Shown here: in pieces, positions 8,201 to 15,527 of the stretch | Numbering within the stretch: the first letter of the stretch is position 1 | How the letters are laid out: the number at the start of each line of letters is the position of its first letter | Assembly (NCBI RefSeq): GCF_026015295.1 | Contig: NZ_JAPDUW010000001.1 | Location: forward strand, 124,001 to 188,000 | DNA: 64,000 nt | Direction of reading: 5' to 3' | DNA from: Segatella copri | Lineage (GTDB): Bacteria > Bacteroidota > Bacteroidia > Bacteroidales > Bacteroidaceae | Program-made: the position numbers and the translations under genes | Notes under the pieces: generated by a model | Database searches by the model: none | Seen by the model: the letters and a program-made list of their open reading frames with translations, nothing else | What the model was told of the DNA's origin: nothing

Positions 8201-9729
8201 GATGCGCCCTCTCTGAGCACCTGCTTCACCTTCGAGTTCATGAAGACGGTGCAGCGGGTTCCCAGGTCGCAGGGAGCCTTCGACTGGCAGGCGAGTTGAG
8301 CAAAATCGCCTACAGAATAACCCATATTGTTGGCAAAGGTCTGGATAAACGTTCCGCAGCCCGAACTGCACGCCTCGTTGAGTTCCATGCGCACCACAGC
8401 CCCTTTCTCCACGAAGATAGCCTTCATGTCCTGTCCGCCGATGTCCAGGATAAAACTCACGTCGGGCATGAGTGAGGCAGCCGCTCTTTCGTGCGCCATT
8501 GTTTCGATAATGCCGCTGTCGAGTCCGAAAGCCGCCTTGATGAGTTCTTCGCCGTAACCTGTAGAGCAGGACCCTACGATTTCCAGTTCAGCGCCTCGCA
8601 ATGCTGCTTCCTGCTTCAGGGCGTTCAGTCCATCCGCTACTGCCTTGATCGGATTTCCCAGATTCAGGCGGTAATTGGTAAAGACAATATCTCCCGTAGG
8701 TGTCTCCGCATTCACCCTTACCGCAACAATCTTCGTCGTAGTAGAGCCCGAGTCAATACCAATCACAACCTGCTGTTTTCCTTTATTCAGCGGTTGGGTT
8801 TCGGTAGCGAATTTAGCCTTAGATTTGAGCCATTCCTGGTGCTCTTTCTCATTCTTGAACAGAGGCAGCAGACTGCTGGTCCATTCCGTTTGTATTTCTT
8901 TTTTCATCCGACTTCTGAGTACAGAAACTGAGGCTGCAGAATCTGCCGATTTAGCCCGGTAAGCACAGCCCAGAGCCGGAATGAGATTGCTGTTTCCTGA
9001 TACGATGAAATCGTTTGGAGAGAGATGGAGATAATCGCAGAAAGCCTTGCGGAGAGCCGGAAGAAAGGTAAGCGGACCGCCGCAGAGCAGGATAGGAGCC
9101 TCGAAGCTGATGCCGTGAGAAAGCGTAACCACCGTCTGTACGGCGATGGAATGGAAGATGCTGGCTGCAATATCGGCTTCGGGCAGATTGCGCGCCATCA
9201 GGTTCTGGATGTCGGTCTTGGCAAATACGCCGCAGCGGGCAGCCATCGGATAAACGTGCTCTGCCTTCATCGCCAACTCGCTCATCTTCTGGTTTTCTAC
9301 GCCCATCAGCACACTCATCTGGTCGATGAAAGCGCCCGTTCCGCCAGCACAGTTGCCGTTCATGCGCAGTTCCATATTTCCGTTTTCCTTGAAGAAGATA
9401 ACCTTCGCGTCCTCGCCACCAATATCGATGAGCGCTTTCGCCTCAGGATGAGCCGTACGGGCATAGACCGATGCAGCCACCACCTCCTGTACAAACTCCG
9501 CCTGGAGCTGTTCGGCAGTAGCCATTCCTACGCTTCCCGTTACGCAGATTCTTGCCTCTGCATCGCCCGTGAGGGCTAAAATCTCATCGAAATATTGCGA
9601 CACAAGTTCGTTGACACGAGCGTTGTGGCGTTCGTATTTTGAGTAAATTACCCGGTTATCGCTGTCGATAACGGCTATTTTGGCTGTCGTAGAGCCAACG
9701 TCCAATCCTATGTAATAAGTTTTCTCCAT
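5290..9729 (-). CDS. 2-hydroxyacyl-CoA dehydratase activase, giant multidomain form
   Basis: The 1479-residue protein joins two ASKHA ATPase modules of the HgdC/BcrA-BadF type (residues ~1-270 and ~320-590; each begins GLDVGSTTAK or GIDSGSTTTK and has a GGEDAK/GGQDMK phosphate motif). A Cys-rich linker follows (CKGCENHC), then a DUF2229-like region and a HgdB-like C-terminal part. In the family, an interface [4Fe-4S] cluster and ATP hydrolysis drive low-potential electrons into 2-hydroxyacyl-CoA dehydratases. GNCAGGTGAF (~125-134) and NEACSSGCGTF carry the expected cluster Cys. Residues ~1030-1057 are an oddity: they are encoded by two arrays of 7-bp repeats (6562-6638). A strong hairpin follows the gene. 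The substrate cannot be told. Confidence 0.88.
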   Translation of the reverse strand: MEKTYYIGLDVGSTTAKIAVIDSDNRVIYSKYERHNARVNELVSQYFDEILALTGDAEARICVTGSVGMATAEQLQAEFVQEVVAASVYARTAHPEAKALIDIGGEDAKVIFFKENGNMELRMNGNCAGGTGAFIDQMSVLMGVENQKMSELAMKAEHVYPMAARCGVFAKTDIQNLMARNLPEADIAASIFHSIAVQTVVTLSHGISFEAPILLCGGPLTFLPALRKAFCDYLHLSPNDFIVSGNSNLIPALGCAYRAKSADSAASVSVLRSRMKKEIQTEWTSSLLPLFKNEKEHQEWLKSKAKFATETQPLNKGKQQVVIGIDSGSTTTKIVAVRVNAETPTGDIVFTNYRLNLGNPIKAVADGLNALKQEAALRGAELEIVGSCSTGYGEELIKAAFGLDSGIIETMAHERAAASLMPDVSFILDIGGQDMKAIFVEKGAVVRMELNEACSSGCGTFIQTFANNMGYSVGDFAQLACQSKAPCDLGTRCTVFMNSKVKQVLREGASVADISAGISYSVIKNCLYKVLKLHGNENLGGKIVVQGGTMRNDAVVRAFELLTHTEVARSNMPELMGAYGCALHAAADYKHRTSGEDEQPASSRSIDDLQNLAHYETKQLQCKGCENHCYVSRYTFAGGNRFYSGNKCERVFNNKGANGIKGKNIYEYKYSLLFDRETVNQPATAFHGTWVGIPRILNMYEEYPFWNALLRAAGLGVILSSDSTFSQYEGALNTVMSDNICFPAKLAHSHLKELNENPKVDRILMPYVVYEHNDDPKNTLNSFNCPVVSGYSDVIKSVINLKKPIDTPVINFAQPKALEKQITDYLKQLGVSKKTAHKALREALYAQAVYAAEIKKQGWEILKPNKGLTILLAGRPYHTDPLIQHKLSEMIANLGVNVISEDIARGNLFADFKDFNLENLAAERNEAALASQDNNEAYNCQPETYLVKQWAYMNRILKAAQWAAEQGDEVHFVQMTSFGCGPDSFIQDEIRDIMKRHNKPFTLLKIDDVSNIGSLKLRVRSLIESLKGVKEVKSEERRVKNSTAEEIQHSTLNIQHLQQTKVFTKQDIHRKILAPFMTEYLTPIIPPILKLIGYDVEVLPMSDEVSAELGLKFANNEVCYPATLIVGDIIKALKSGRYDLNNTAVVMSQTGGQCRATNYAGLIKRAMISNGFQDIPLLTLGVTASTGEASGSTDDKQDYNEQDGFNVPWLKYSQIIVTAIFYGDAINEMYNACIVRERKPGIARELRDKYMQLIDGPIAQNSAKGLIRLLEQAAEEFNQLTLDRTLPKVGIVGEIFLKFNPFAHQFLEQNIISRGIEVVPPLLAPFFLQEFVNVEIQKHMRLSCTKVPDFIIKGAYQALIGRRLRQVNKAAGKFRYFRPFTNIYDDAKDVQGLVSLAAQFGEGWLLPADIVGYIRDGVNNIISLQPFGCIANHVISKGIEKRLHDRFPTLNLVSLDFDSGVSEVNVTNRLLLFLDSIAK
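6562..6638 (-). repeat. Two heptanucleotide arrays inside the activase gene
   Basis: Array 1 (6562-6589) is four 7-bp units: ATGTTGA, ATGTTGA, GTGTTGA, ATGTTGA. Array 2 (6611-6638) is TTCACTC, TTCGTTC, TTCACTC, TTCACTT. Both lie in the open frame and encode a polar, repetitive stretch (HSTLNIQH) between conserved domains. Seven is not a multiple of three, so a gain or loss of one unit would shift the frame. Confidence 0.85.
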
Positions 9730-9730
9730 T

Positions 9731-9785
9731 TCTCTTATCTCAAGTATTTCTCTTATCTCAAGTATTTTCTCTTATCTCAAGTATT
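9731..9785. repeat. Three tandem copies of an 18-19 bp unit
   Basis: The unit TCTCTTATCTCAAGTATT occurs at 9731-9748, 9749-9766 and, with one extra T, 9767-9785. It fills nearly the whole gap between the activase start and the MATE stop, so it forms the activase 5' leader and could alter its translation. Confidence 0.85.
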
Positions 9786-9795
9786 TTCTTTTATT

Positions 9796-11163
9796 CTAGT
9801 GGCTTTTCCCAAGTTCCATCTGCTCTCTTCTCATATCCCTGAAAGCGCTCCAGGCTATCGGAACCGCAACGGCAAACGAGCAGCAATCTGCCCACATCTG
9901 ACACATCTCCACGCCCAGCAGTCCGAAGAAATAGGGGAGGATGAAGATGAGCGGAATGAAGAAAAGTCCGCTGCGTGCTGCCGCTACGATGTTGGCTCTC
10001 ACCGGTTTACGGATGGTCTGCATTAGCATGTTGGTGAGCACGATGCTGGCTACGAGCGGAAAACTGAGCACCTGCCATCGCAAAGCCACCGAACCTACGG
10101 CTACAACCGCTGCATCATCGCGGAAGATACTGATGATGGAAGTTGAGAAGATGAAGCCGAGAAGGGCACAGACGCTGAGGAAAACCGTGCCGCATTTGAT
10201 GCAGAAAAAGAAGGCTTCCTTTACGCGCCCATAGAGTTTGGCGCCGTAGCAGAATCCGCAGAGCGGCTGGAATCCCTGCCCCAGACCGATAACCATCGCA
10301 TAGGTGAAGAAGGAGATGCGGGTAACGATGCTCATGCCCGCAATGGCTGCATCGCCAAACGCACCTGCTGCCACATTGAGCATCAGCGTAGCGATACTTC
10401 CCAGTCCCTGTCTTGACAGCGAAGGGGTTCCGCCGAAGATAATCTCCTTGGCAAAGGCGCGGGTAGGGGTGAAATTGCTGAGACGGATGCGGATGTTCTC
10501 GCCTTTATACGTCATCCAGAACAGCATGGCGCAGCCGAAACACTGGCTGATGAGGGTGGCTACGGCGGCTCCGGTAATGCCCAGTTGGAAGTAGAGAATG
10601 AGCAGAGGAGCCAGAATCAGATTGAGCAGCACACCCGACATGATGCCTTTCATCGCATACATCGTATTGCCCTGAAATCGCATCAGATTATTCAGCGTAA
10701 GCGAGGTGGTCATAAAGGGAGCACCCAGCAGGATAATGCCCAGATAACGCTCTGTATAAGGAAGAATGGTGGGCGTAGAACCCATCAGCAGGCAGAGCGG
10801 TGTGAGGAAAAGATGCCCCAGAATGGCTATGAGGAGACCGGTAAGAAAACTCAGCACAAAGCCTGTTGTTGCCATCTTCTGTGCCTCTTCCGTATGCTTG
10901 GCGCCCAACTGTCGCGAAACATAATTGCCCGCTCCGTGACCGAAGAAGAAACCTATCGCCTGAATCACAGCCATTGCTGCAAAGGAAACGCCTACCGCTG
11001 CCACACTCTGCGTGTTGATGCTGCCCACGAAATAGGTGTCGGCGAGATTGTACATGCTCGTCGACAGCATACTGATAATCGTTGGTATGGCCATCGTAAA
11101 AATCACATGATGCACAGGGGCATGAGTGAGGAACGTATAGTTGTCTCTTTTCTCTTTCTTCAT
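9796..11163 (-). CDS. MATE family efflux transporter
   Basis: The 455-residue membrane protein has about 12 hydrophobic segments in two similar halves. Its start region (HVIFTMAIPTIISMLSTSMYNLADTYFVG) is the typical first helix of NorM/DinF-like MATE exporters, with the family's P-T-I and Y-N-L-A-D-T-Y-F pattern. Such proteins expel cationic drugs or metabolites using Na+ or H+ gradients. It lies upstream of the activase on the same strand with 66 bp between, and has a promoter at 11199-11231, so the two may be one operon. The substrate cannot be predicted. Confidence 0.92.
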   Translation of the reverse strand: MKKEKRDNYTFLTHAPVHHVIFTMAIPTIISMLSTSMYNLADTYFVGSINTQSVAAVGVSFAAMAVIQAIGFFFGHGAGNYVSRQLGAKHTEEAQKMATTGFVLSFLTGLLIAILGHLFLTPLCLLMGSTPTILPYTERYLGIILLGAPFMTTSLTLNNLMRFQGNTMYAMKGIMSGVLLNLILAPLLILYFQLGITGAAVATLISQCFGCAMLFWMTYKGENIRIRLSNFTPTRAFAKEIIFGGTPSLSRQGLGSIATLMLNVAAGAFGDAAIAGMSIVTRISFFTYAMVIGLGQGFQPLCGFCYGAKLYGRVKEAFFFCIKCGTVFLSVCALLGFIFSTSIISIFRDDAAVVAVGSVALRWQVLSFPLVASIVLTNMLMQTIRKPVRANIVAAARSGLFFIPLIFILPYFFGLLGVEMCQMWADCCSFAVAVPIAWSAFRDMRREQMELGKSH

Positions 11164-11198
11164 AACTTTATGATGCTCTTTTGGGGCATTTCAACCTG

Positions 11199-11231
11199 CA
11201 AAGGTACATAAATATCCACAAAGTTGGACAA
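11199..11231 (-). promoter_or_regulatory. Promoter for the MATE gene
   Basis: TTG (11229-11231 on the minus strand) and TACCTTTG (11199-11206) are separated by 22 nt, slightly longer than optimal. It sits 36 bp before the MATE ATG and is divergent from the promoter at 11268-11298. Confidence 0.6.
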
Positions 11232-11267
11232 TTATGAACAAACTTTTATAAATTTATAAGAAAAGAG

Positions 11268-11298
11268 TTGCATTATTCGTAAATTTATTGTATTTTTG
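11268..11298 (+). promoter_or_regulatory. Promoter for the GNAT-like gene
   Basis: TTG (11268-11270), 20 nt, then TATTTTTG (11291-11298). Transcription should start near 11305, so an in-frame TTG at 11307 would leave almost no leader; the ATG at 11337 is the better start. Confidence 0.75.
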
Positions 11299-11336
11299 CA
11301 CCGCAATTGAATATATATACAAAAAACAATTTACTA

Positions 11337-12488
11337 ATGAATGATGAGATAAGAATCATACCGGTAACAACAAAAAAGGGGTTGAAAACCTTCATTCAGT
11401 TTCATTATGATCTCTACAGAGGCCATAAGTTTGCCATTCCTTTTTTGCGTTTCGACGAGATGAATACGCTGGACCCAAAGAAGAATCCTGCCTTCGAATT
11501 CTGTGAGGCTCAATACTTCCTGGCGGTTGACAGCGAGGCTCGTATCGTAGGTAGAATTGCTGCCATTATCAACCATCGTGCCAACGAAGAGTGGAACAAG
11601 AAGCAGGTTCGCTTCGGTTGGTTCGATTTTGTGGATAATGTAGCGGTTTCCTGTGCCTTGTTGCGCACGGTAGAAAACTGGGGCAAGAGCAAGGGAATGA
11701 ACGAATGTGTAGGTCCGCTCGGATTTACGGATATGGACCGTGAAGGCTTGCTCATCGAGGGCTTCGATCGGAAGTCTACGATGTATATCAATTACAATTA
11801 TCCTTATTACAAGACGCATATGGAGAGTTATCCGCTCTATGAGAAGGATAACGACTGGCTGGAGTACCGCATCAGGATTCCGGAAGTGACGCCGGCTAAG
11901 TTTGCCAAGACTGCCCAGATGATAGAGAGCCGATATAATCTGCATGTTCATAAGTTCACCCGCCGGGAACTGACCTCGGGAGGAATGGGCAGGAAGGTGT
12001 TCGAAATCGTGAACGAGACTTATAAGAATCTCTATGATTTCCAGCAGCTTACGGAGAAGCAGATAGATGAATATGTAAATACTTATATCAAGAAGGCTGA
12101 CTTGAACCTGGTAACGGGTGTGGTGGATGGCAACGCTGGCAACAAGCTGGTAGCCTTCGGTGTTTCCTTCCCTTCGTTTACCGATGCGCTGCGCGAGATA
12201 GGCGATGGCAAGCTTTTCCCTACGGGTTGGCTGAAGGTGCTGAAGGTTCTGAAGTGGCACAAGACGGATACGGTAGATTTGCTCTTGATAGGTGTTCTTC
12301 CGGAATATCGCAAGAAGGGAGCCAACGCGCTTATTTTTGCCGATCTGATAGAGCAGTATCACCGTTATGGCTTTAAATGGGCTGAGGCAATGCCGCAGAT
12401 GGAGACCAATACCGGTGTTCAGAGCCAGTGGCAGTATCTGGAGAGCGAACAGCATCGCCGTCATCGCTGCTATAAGAAGAAGATTTAA
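11337..12488 (+). CDS. GNAT-like N-acetyltransferase, Bacteroidota conserved ~380-residue type
   Basis: The 383-residue product (ATG chosen because the promoter's start site is ~30 bp upstream) has an acetyltransferase fold: AQYFLAVDSEARIVGRIAAI resembles the central beta-hairpin, and LLIGVLPEYRKKGANALIF resembles the acetyl-CoA loop near residue 330 (R-x-x-G-x-N/A). Proteins of this size and pattern are widespread in Bacteroidota without an assigned substrate. There is no signal peptide, so it is cytosolic. It is monocistronic, facing the peptide operon, with a shared hairpin at 12630-12655. Confidence 0.75.
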   Translation: MNDEIRIIPVTTKKGLKTFIQFHYDLYRGHKFAIPFLRFDEMNTLDPKKNPAFEFCEAQYFLAVDSEARIVGRIAAIINHRANEEWNKKQVRFGWFDFVDNVAVSCALLRTVENWGKSKGMNECVGPLGFTDMDREGLLIEGFDRKSTMYINYNYPYYKTHMESYPLYEKDNDWLEYRIRIPEVTPAKFAKTAQMIESRYNLHVHKFTRRELTSGGMGRKVFEIVNETYKNLYDFQQLTEKQIDEYVNTYIKKADLNLVTGVVDGNAGNKLVAFGVSFPSFTDALREIGDGKLFPTGWLKVLKVLKWHKTDTVDLLLIGVLPEYRKKGANALIFADLIEQYHRYGFKWAEAMPQMETNTGVQSQWQYLESEQHRRHRCYKKKI

Positions 12489-12827
12489 AAGTCTCTGTTT
12501 TGAGCCATTTAGGTGTAAAAAAGATAGAAAATGGGCTAAAAAGTTAATAATTCTAACTCGCTCTAAATTGGACTTTGATTGAAAATCAAGAAGTTGGGCG
12601 TTTGCCTATATTATATAGGTAACAATATGGAAACGAGCGGACTTCTGCTCGTTTCTGTATTTTGCAATATGCAAAGAACGCCTCAATTCGGGGACAAAGA
12701 TACGACAATTTTCTAAATATCCCATAACTAGCAAGGAGAAATTTACGGAATTTAGAACTTTTTGAGTTAAATCTGATGCTTACCAACAATATGTATCCAA
12801 AAACAAACAGCAGTATTCGGATATAGC
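12489..12827. other. Convergent intergenic region
   Basis: These 339 bp separate the GNAT-like gene from the end of the peptide operon. They hold one terminator hairpin (12630-12655) and, on the minus strand, an isolated TATCTTTG at 12695-12702 without a good partner box. I see no coding sequence, in particular no leftover of a longer HlyD protein. Confidence 0.6.
12630..12655. terminator. Bidirectional terminator between convergent units
   Basis: A perfect 9-bp stem (GAAACGAGC at 12630-12638, GCTCGTTTC at 12647-12655, 8-nt loop). On the plus strand it is followed by a T-rich stretch. Confidence 0.65.
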
Positions 12828-13304
12828 TTATCCGAATACCTGCTGCCATAACGTTTTGTTGCTGACGATGATTCTGACATCGGCTTTCATGTACTTTTGC
12901 AACACAGGGGACTTTTGTCCCTGTGTACTCACAGTGGCTATAGCCATAAAATAGTTACCATCTTCCCTATGTATGAGCCTGGCTTTATGGCTTGTGATGT
13001 CGCAGTTACAAGATGCATTATCGTTGCCCTCGAAAGATACATGAGCCGTCCTTGGCTCATCGAAAAGGTACAAATACTTATATGGCACAAACACTTGCAC
13101 TGTTCTTTGATTGATGACCTCACCATTAGCATCTATGGATATAGGATAAGGTATCTTGTAGAAAGCAACTGCGAGGGCGAGGACTATTATCGTAATGACA
13201 ACCGTTCCCAAGCTGACGAGGCGAGGAGGAACCTTGCCTATCACGTTCCTCACCTTCTCGCTTCTCAACTCGATATTATCTGTTTCTTTTTCTTTCTGTT
13301 CCAT
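12828..13304 (-). CDS. Miniature HlyD-like membrane fusion protein
   Basis: The 158-residue protein begins with IELRSEKVRNVIGKVPPRLV, then one membrane helix (~29-50) and a short beta-rich periplasmic part. That N-terminus closely follows the one used by full-length (~400-residue) Bacteroidota HlyD-family bacteriocin-export adaptors (IELRSEEVQEILG... from memory). The coiled-coil hairpin and lipoyl half-motifs are absent. It is the last gene of the operon, 12 bp after the exporter. The downstream DNA shows no lost remainder, so it seems to be a real short form rather than a fresh truncation. It probably docks the ABC exporter to the outer-membrane protein; this is inference. Confidence 0.7.
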   Translation of the reverse strand: MEQKEKETDNIELRSEKVRNVIGKVPPRLVSLGTVVITIIVLALAVAFYKIPYPISIDANGEVINQRTVQVFVPYKYLYLFDEPRTAHVSFEGNDNASCNCDITSHKARLIHREDGNYFMAIATVSTQGQKSPVLQKYMKADVRIIVSNKTLWQQVFG

Positions 13305-13316
13305 GTCAAAAGCATT

Positions 13317-15518
13317 TTAGTTTCCCAATTCCAACTGATTCTTCACAAGATTATAGTATGCTCCTCGCTTGGCGGTCAAAGACTCATGGTTGCCTTCCTC
13401 AACCACTTTGCCATGGTCGATGACCACGATTTGGTCGGCATTCTTCACTGTGCTTAGGCGATGAGCTACAATCACAACAGTCTTACCCTTATAGAACTTA
13501 TCCAAGTTCTCGACGATGCTCCTCTCGTTGTTGGCATCGAGCGAGTTGGTCGCCTCGTCAAGGAAGATGTAGTCGGGATTCTTATACACCGCCCTCGCTA
13601 TCAAGATGCGTTGTTTCTGTCCCTGGCTCAGTCCCACGCCATCACGTCCAATCTTGGTGTTGAACTTCAGAGGCAAAGCCATCACATAGTCCTTGATACA
13701 AGCTATCTCGGCAGCTTTCAACAACCGTTCCTTGTCTATGTCGCCATCGTCAACGGCAATGTTTCTTGCGATACTCTCCGAGAAGATAACACCATCCTGC
13801 ATGACAACACCACATTGTCTGCGCCACCACTTTTTGTTGAGTTTGTTGATGTCAGTATTTCCAATGTTGATTGTTCCCTCCAAGACAGGATAATAACCAA
13901 GCATCAAACGGATGAGGGTGGTCTTTCCACTGCCAGATGCGCCAACGATGGCTGTTACCTTACCTTGCGGAATGTGAATGCTCACATCGTCTATGGTTTT
14001 GCGCAAAGCATGTGGGTCGTACTTGAACATGATGTTCTTGATGTCAATGCCCTCATTCTTATCTTCAATAGAAGTTAGCAAGCCTTCCTTTCCATTCTCA
14101 TCATCCATCTGGTGAATCTCGTTGATTCGCTCCAAGCTAATCTTCACATCTTGCAGAGAATAGAAGAAGTTCATCAGTTGCTCCACAGGCGAGTTGAGCT
14201 GTCCGATGATGTATTGCACGGCAAGCATCATACCGAGTGTCATTTGCCCATGAATCACGGCAGTTGCAGCGACTACCGTGATGATGATGTTCTTCACCTC
14301 GTTGATGAAAATACTTCCAGCTTCCTGTGTCTGTTGGAGTTTGAGCGACTTCATCTGCACGCCGAATAGCTCAGCTTGTGTGTCCTCCCATTCCCATCTT
14401 CTACGTTGCTCACAATCCTGCAACTTGATTTCCTGCATATAGGTGATAAACTCATAAGTTTTGTTATTGTTGATGGCTTGCTGCTCGAACAACTCATAGT
14501 CAAGCACCTTCCTCCGCTTCAAGAACAAGGTCATCCATGCACCATAGAGGATGCTTCCCAACAAAAAGATGGTAAACACCAACTTGTTGTAGAAGAACAG
14601 TACCACCGAGAATACCACAAAGGTTAGCACGGCAAAGGTGATGTTGAGCGTCTGCTGCGTAAGGAAGTTGTTCACACGGGTATGGTCGTTCATTCTTTGC
14701 ATCAAGTCGCCCATGAGTTTCGTATCAAAGAAAGACATAGGCAGTTTCAATAGCTTGATGAAGAAGTCACTTACCAATGATATGTTGATGCGTAAGGATA
14801 TGTGAAGCAACAACCATCTGCGGATAAAGTCTATTGCCGTTCGGCTGATTGTAAGCATCAACTGCCCCAAGAGTATCAGCCAAACAAAACCTATATCTTG
14901 GTTCTTGATACCGACATCCACGATAGATTGGGTAAGGAATGGCAGGACAAGCTGCAGGAGGCTTCCGACTACCAGACCCAAGATAATTTGTCCGAAATAC
15001 TTGCGATATTTCCTCACATATCCAAGGAGAAAGCGGAAAGACCTCTTCTCTTTGATGTGTTCTTCGTCCTCCATCTTATAGGTAAAGAAAGCAGGAGTGG
15101 TTTCCAAGAACATGGCAATGCCCTTGTCCTCGCCATTAGATTTCGTGCTTATCCAATGTTGCTTGAACTCATCCAAGCCATAAGTTACCAATCCTTTTCC
15201 TGGGTCAGCTACATAAAACTTCTTGCCTTTCTTGACCTTATATAAGACTACAAAATGGTTTTGGTCCCAGTGAAGGATGCTAGGCAAAGGGGCTTTACCT
15301 AACATAGTAGTGGTTACCCTTGCACTTATCGTATGCAATCCAAGCGTGTTGGCTGCTTCATTAATGCCAAGCATGGAAACACCTTCCGTGGTGGCAAAAC
15401 AAAGTTTCGACAGAGAATCCAAAGAGTATTCTCTGCCGAAATATTTGCATACCATCTGCAAGCAAGCTATGCCACATTGCATGGAGTCGTGTTGAAATAT
15501 TATTGTTATTTTTCTCAT
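13317..15518 (-). CDS. Peptidase-containing ABC transporter (C39-TM-ATPase)
   Basis: The 733 residues form a complete PCAT. The N-terminal C39 peptidase has Gln9/Cys15 (HDSMQCGIACLQM), His88 (WDQNHFVVL) and Asp105 (ADPGKG). Six membrane helices span ~165-450. The ATPase has Walker A GASGSGKTT (~520), signature LSQGQ (~630) and Walker B YIFLDEATNSLD. Such proteins cut leader peptides after a double glycine while pumping the core across the inner membrane. The precursor at 19403-19564 in the same operon has exactly such a site. It is 9 bp after the outer-membrane barrel gene and 12 bp before the mini-HlyD gene. Confidence 0.95.
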   Translation of the reverse strand: MRKITIIFQHDSMQCGIACLQMVCKYFGREYSLDSLSKLCFATTEGVSMLGINEAANTLGLHTISARVTTTMLGKAPLPSILHWDQNHFVVLYKVKKGKKFYVADPGKGLVTYGLDEFKQHWISTKSNGEDKGIAMFLETTPAFFTYKMEDEEHIKEKRSFRFLLGYVRKYRKYFGQIILGLVVGSLLQLVLPFLTQSIVDVGIKNQDIGFVWLILLGQLMLTISRTAIDFIRRWLLLHISLRINISLVSDFFIKLLKLPMSFFDTKLMGDLMQRMNDHTRVNNFLTQQTLNITFAVLTFVVFSVVLFFYNKLVFTIFLLGSILYGAWMTLFLKRRKVLDYELFEQQAINNNKTYEFITYMQEIKLQDCEQRRRWEWEDTQAELFGVQMKSLKLQQTQEAGSIFINEVKNIIITVVAATAVIHGQMTLGMMLAVQYIIGQLNSPVEQLMNFFYSLQDVKISLERINEIHQMDDENGKEGLLTSIEDKNEGIDIKNIMFKYDPHALRKTIDDVSIHIPQGKVTAIVGASGSGKTTLIRLMLGYYPVLEGTINIGNTDINKLNKKWWRRQCGVVMQDGVIFSESIARNIAVDDGDIDKERLLKAAEIACIKDYVMALPLKFNTKIGRDGVGLSQGQKQRILIARAVYKNPDYIFLDEATNSLDANNERSIVENLDKFYKGKTVVIVAHRLSTVKNADQIVVIDHGKVVEEGNHESLTAKRGAYYNLVKNQLELGN

Positions 15519-15527
15519 TTTTGAACA

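Noticed and set aside
11334..12464. 376-codon minus-strand frame opposite the GNAT-like gene
   Set aside because: It is a shadow frame; the plus-strand gene has a promoter and acetyltransferase motifs.
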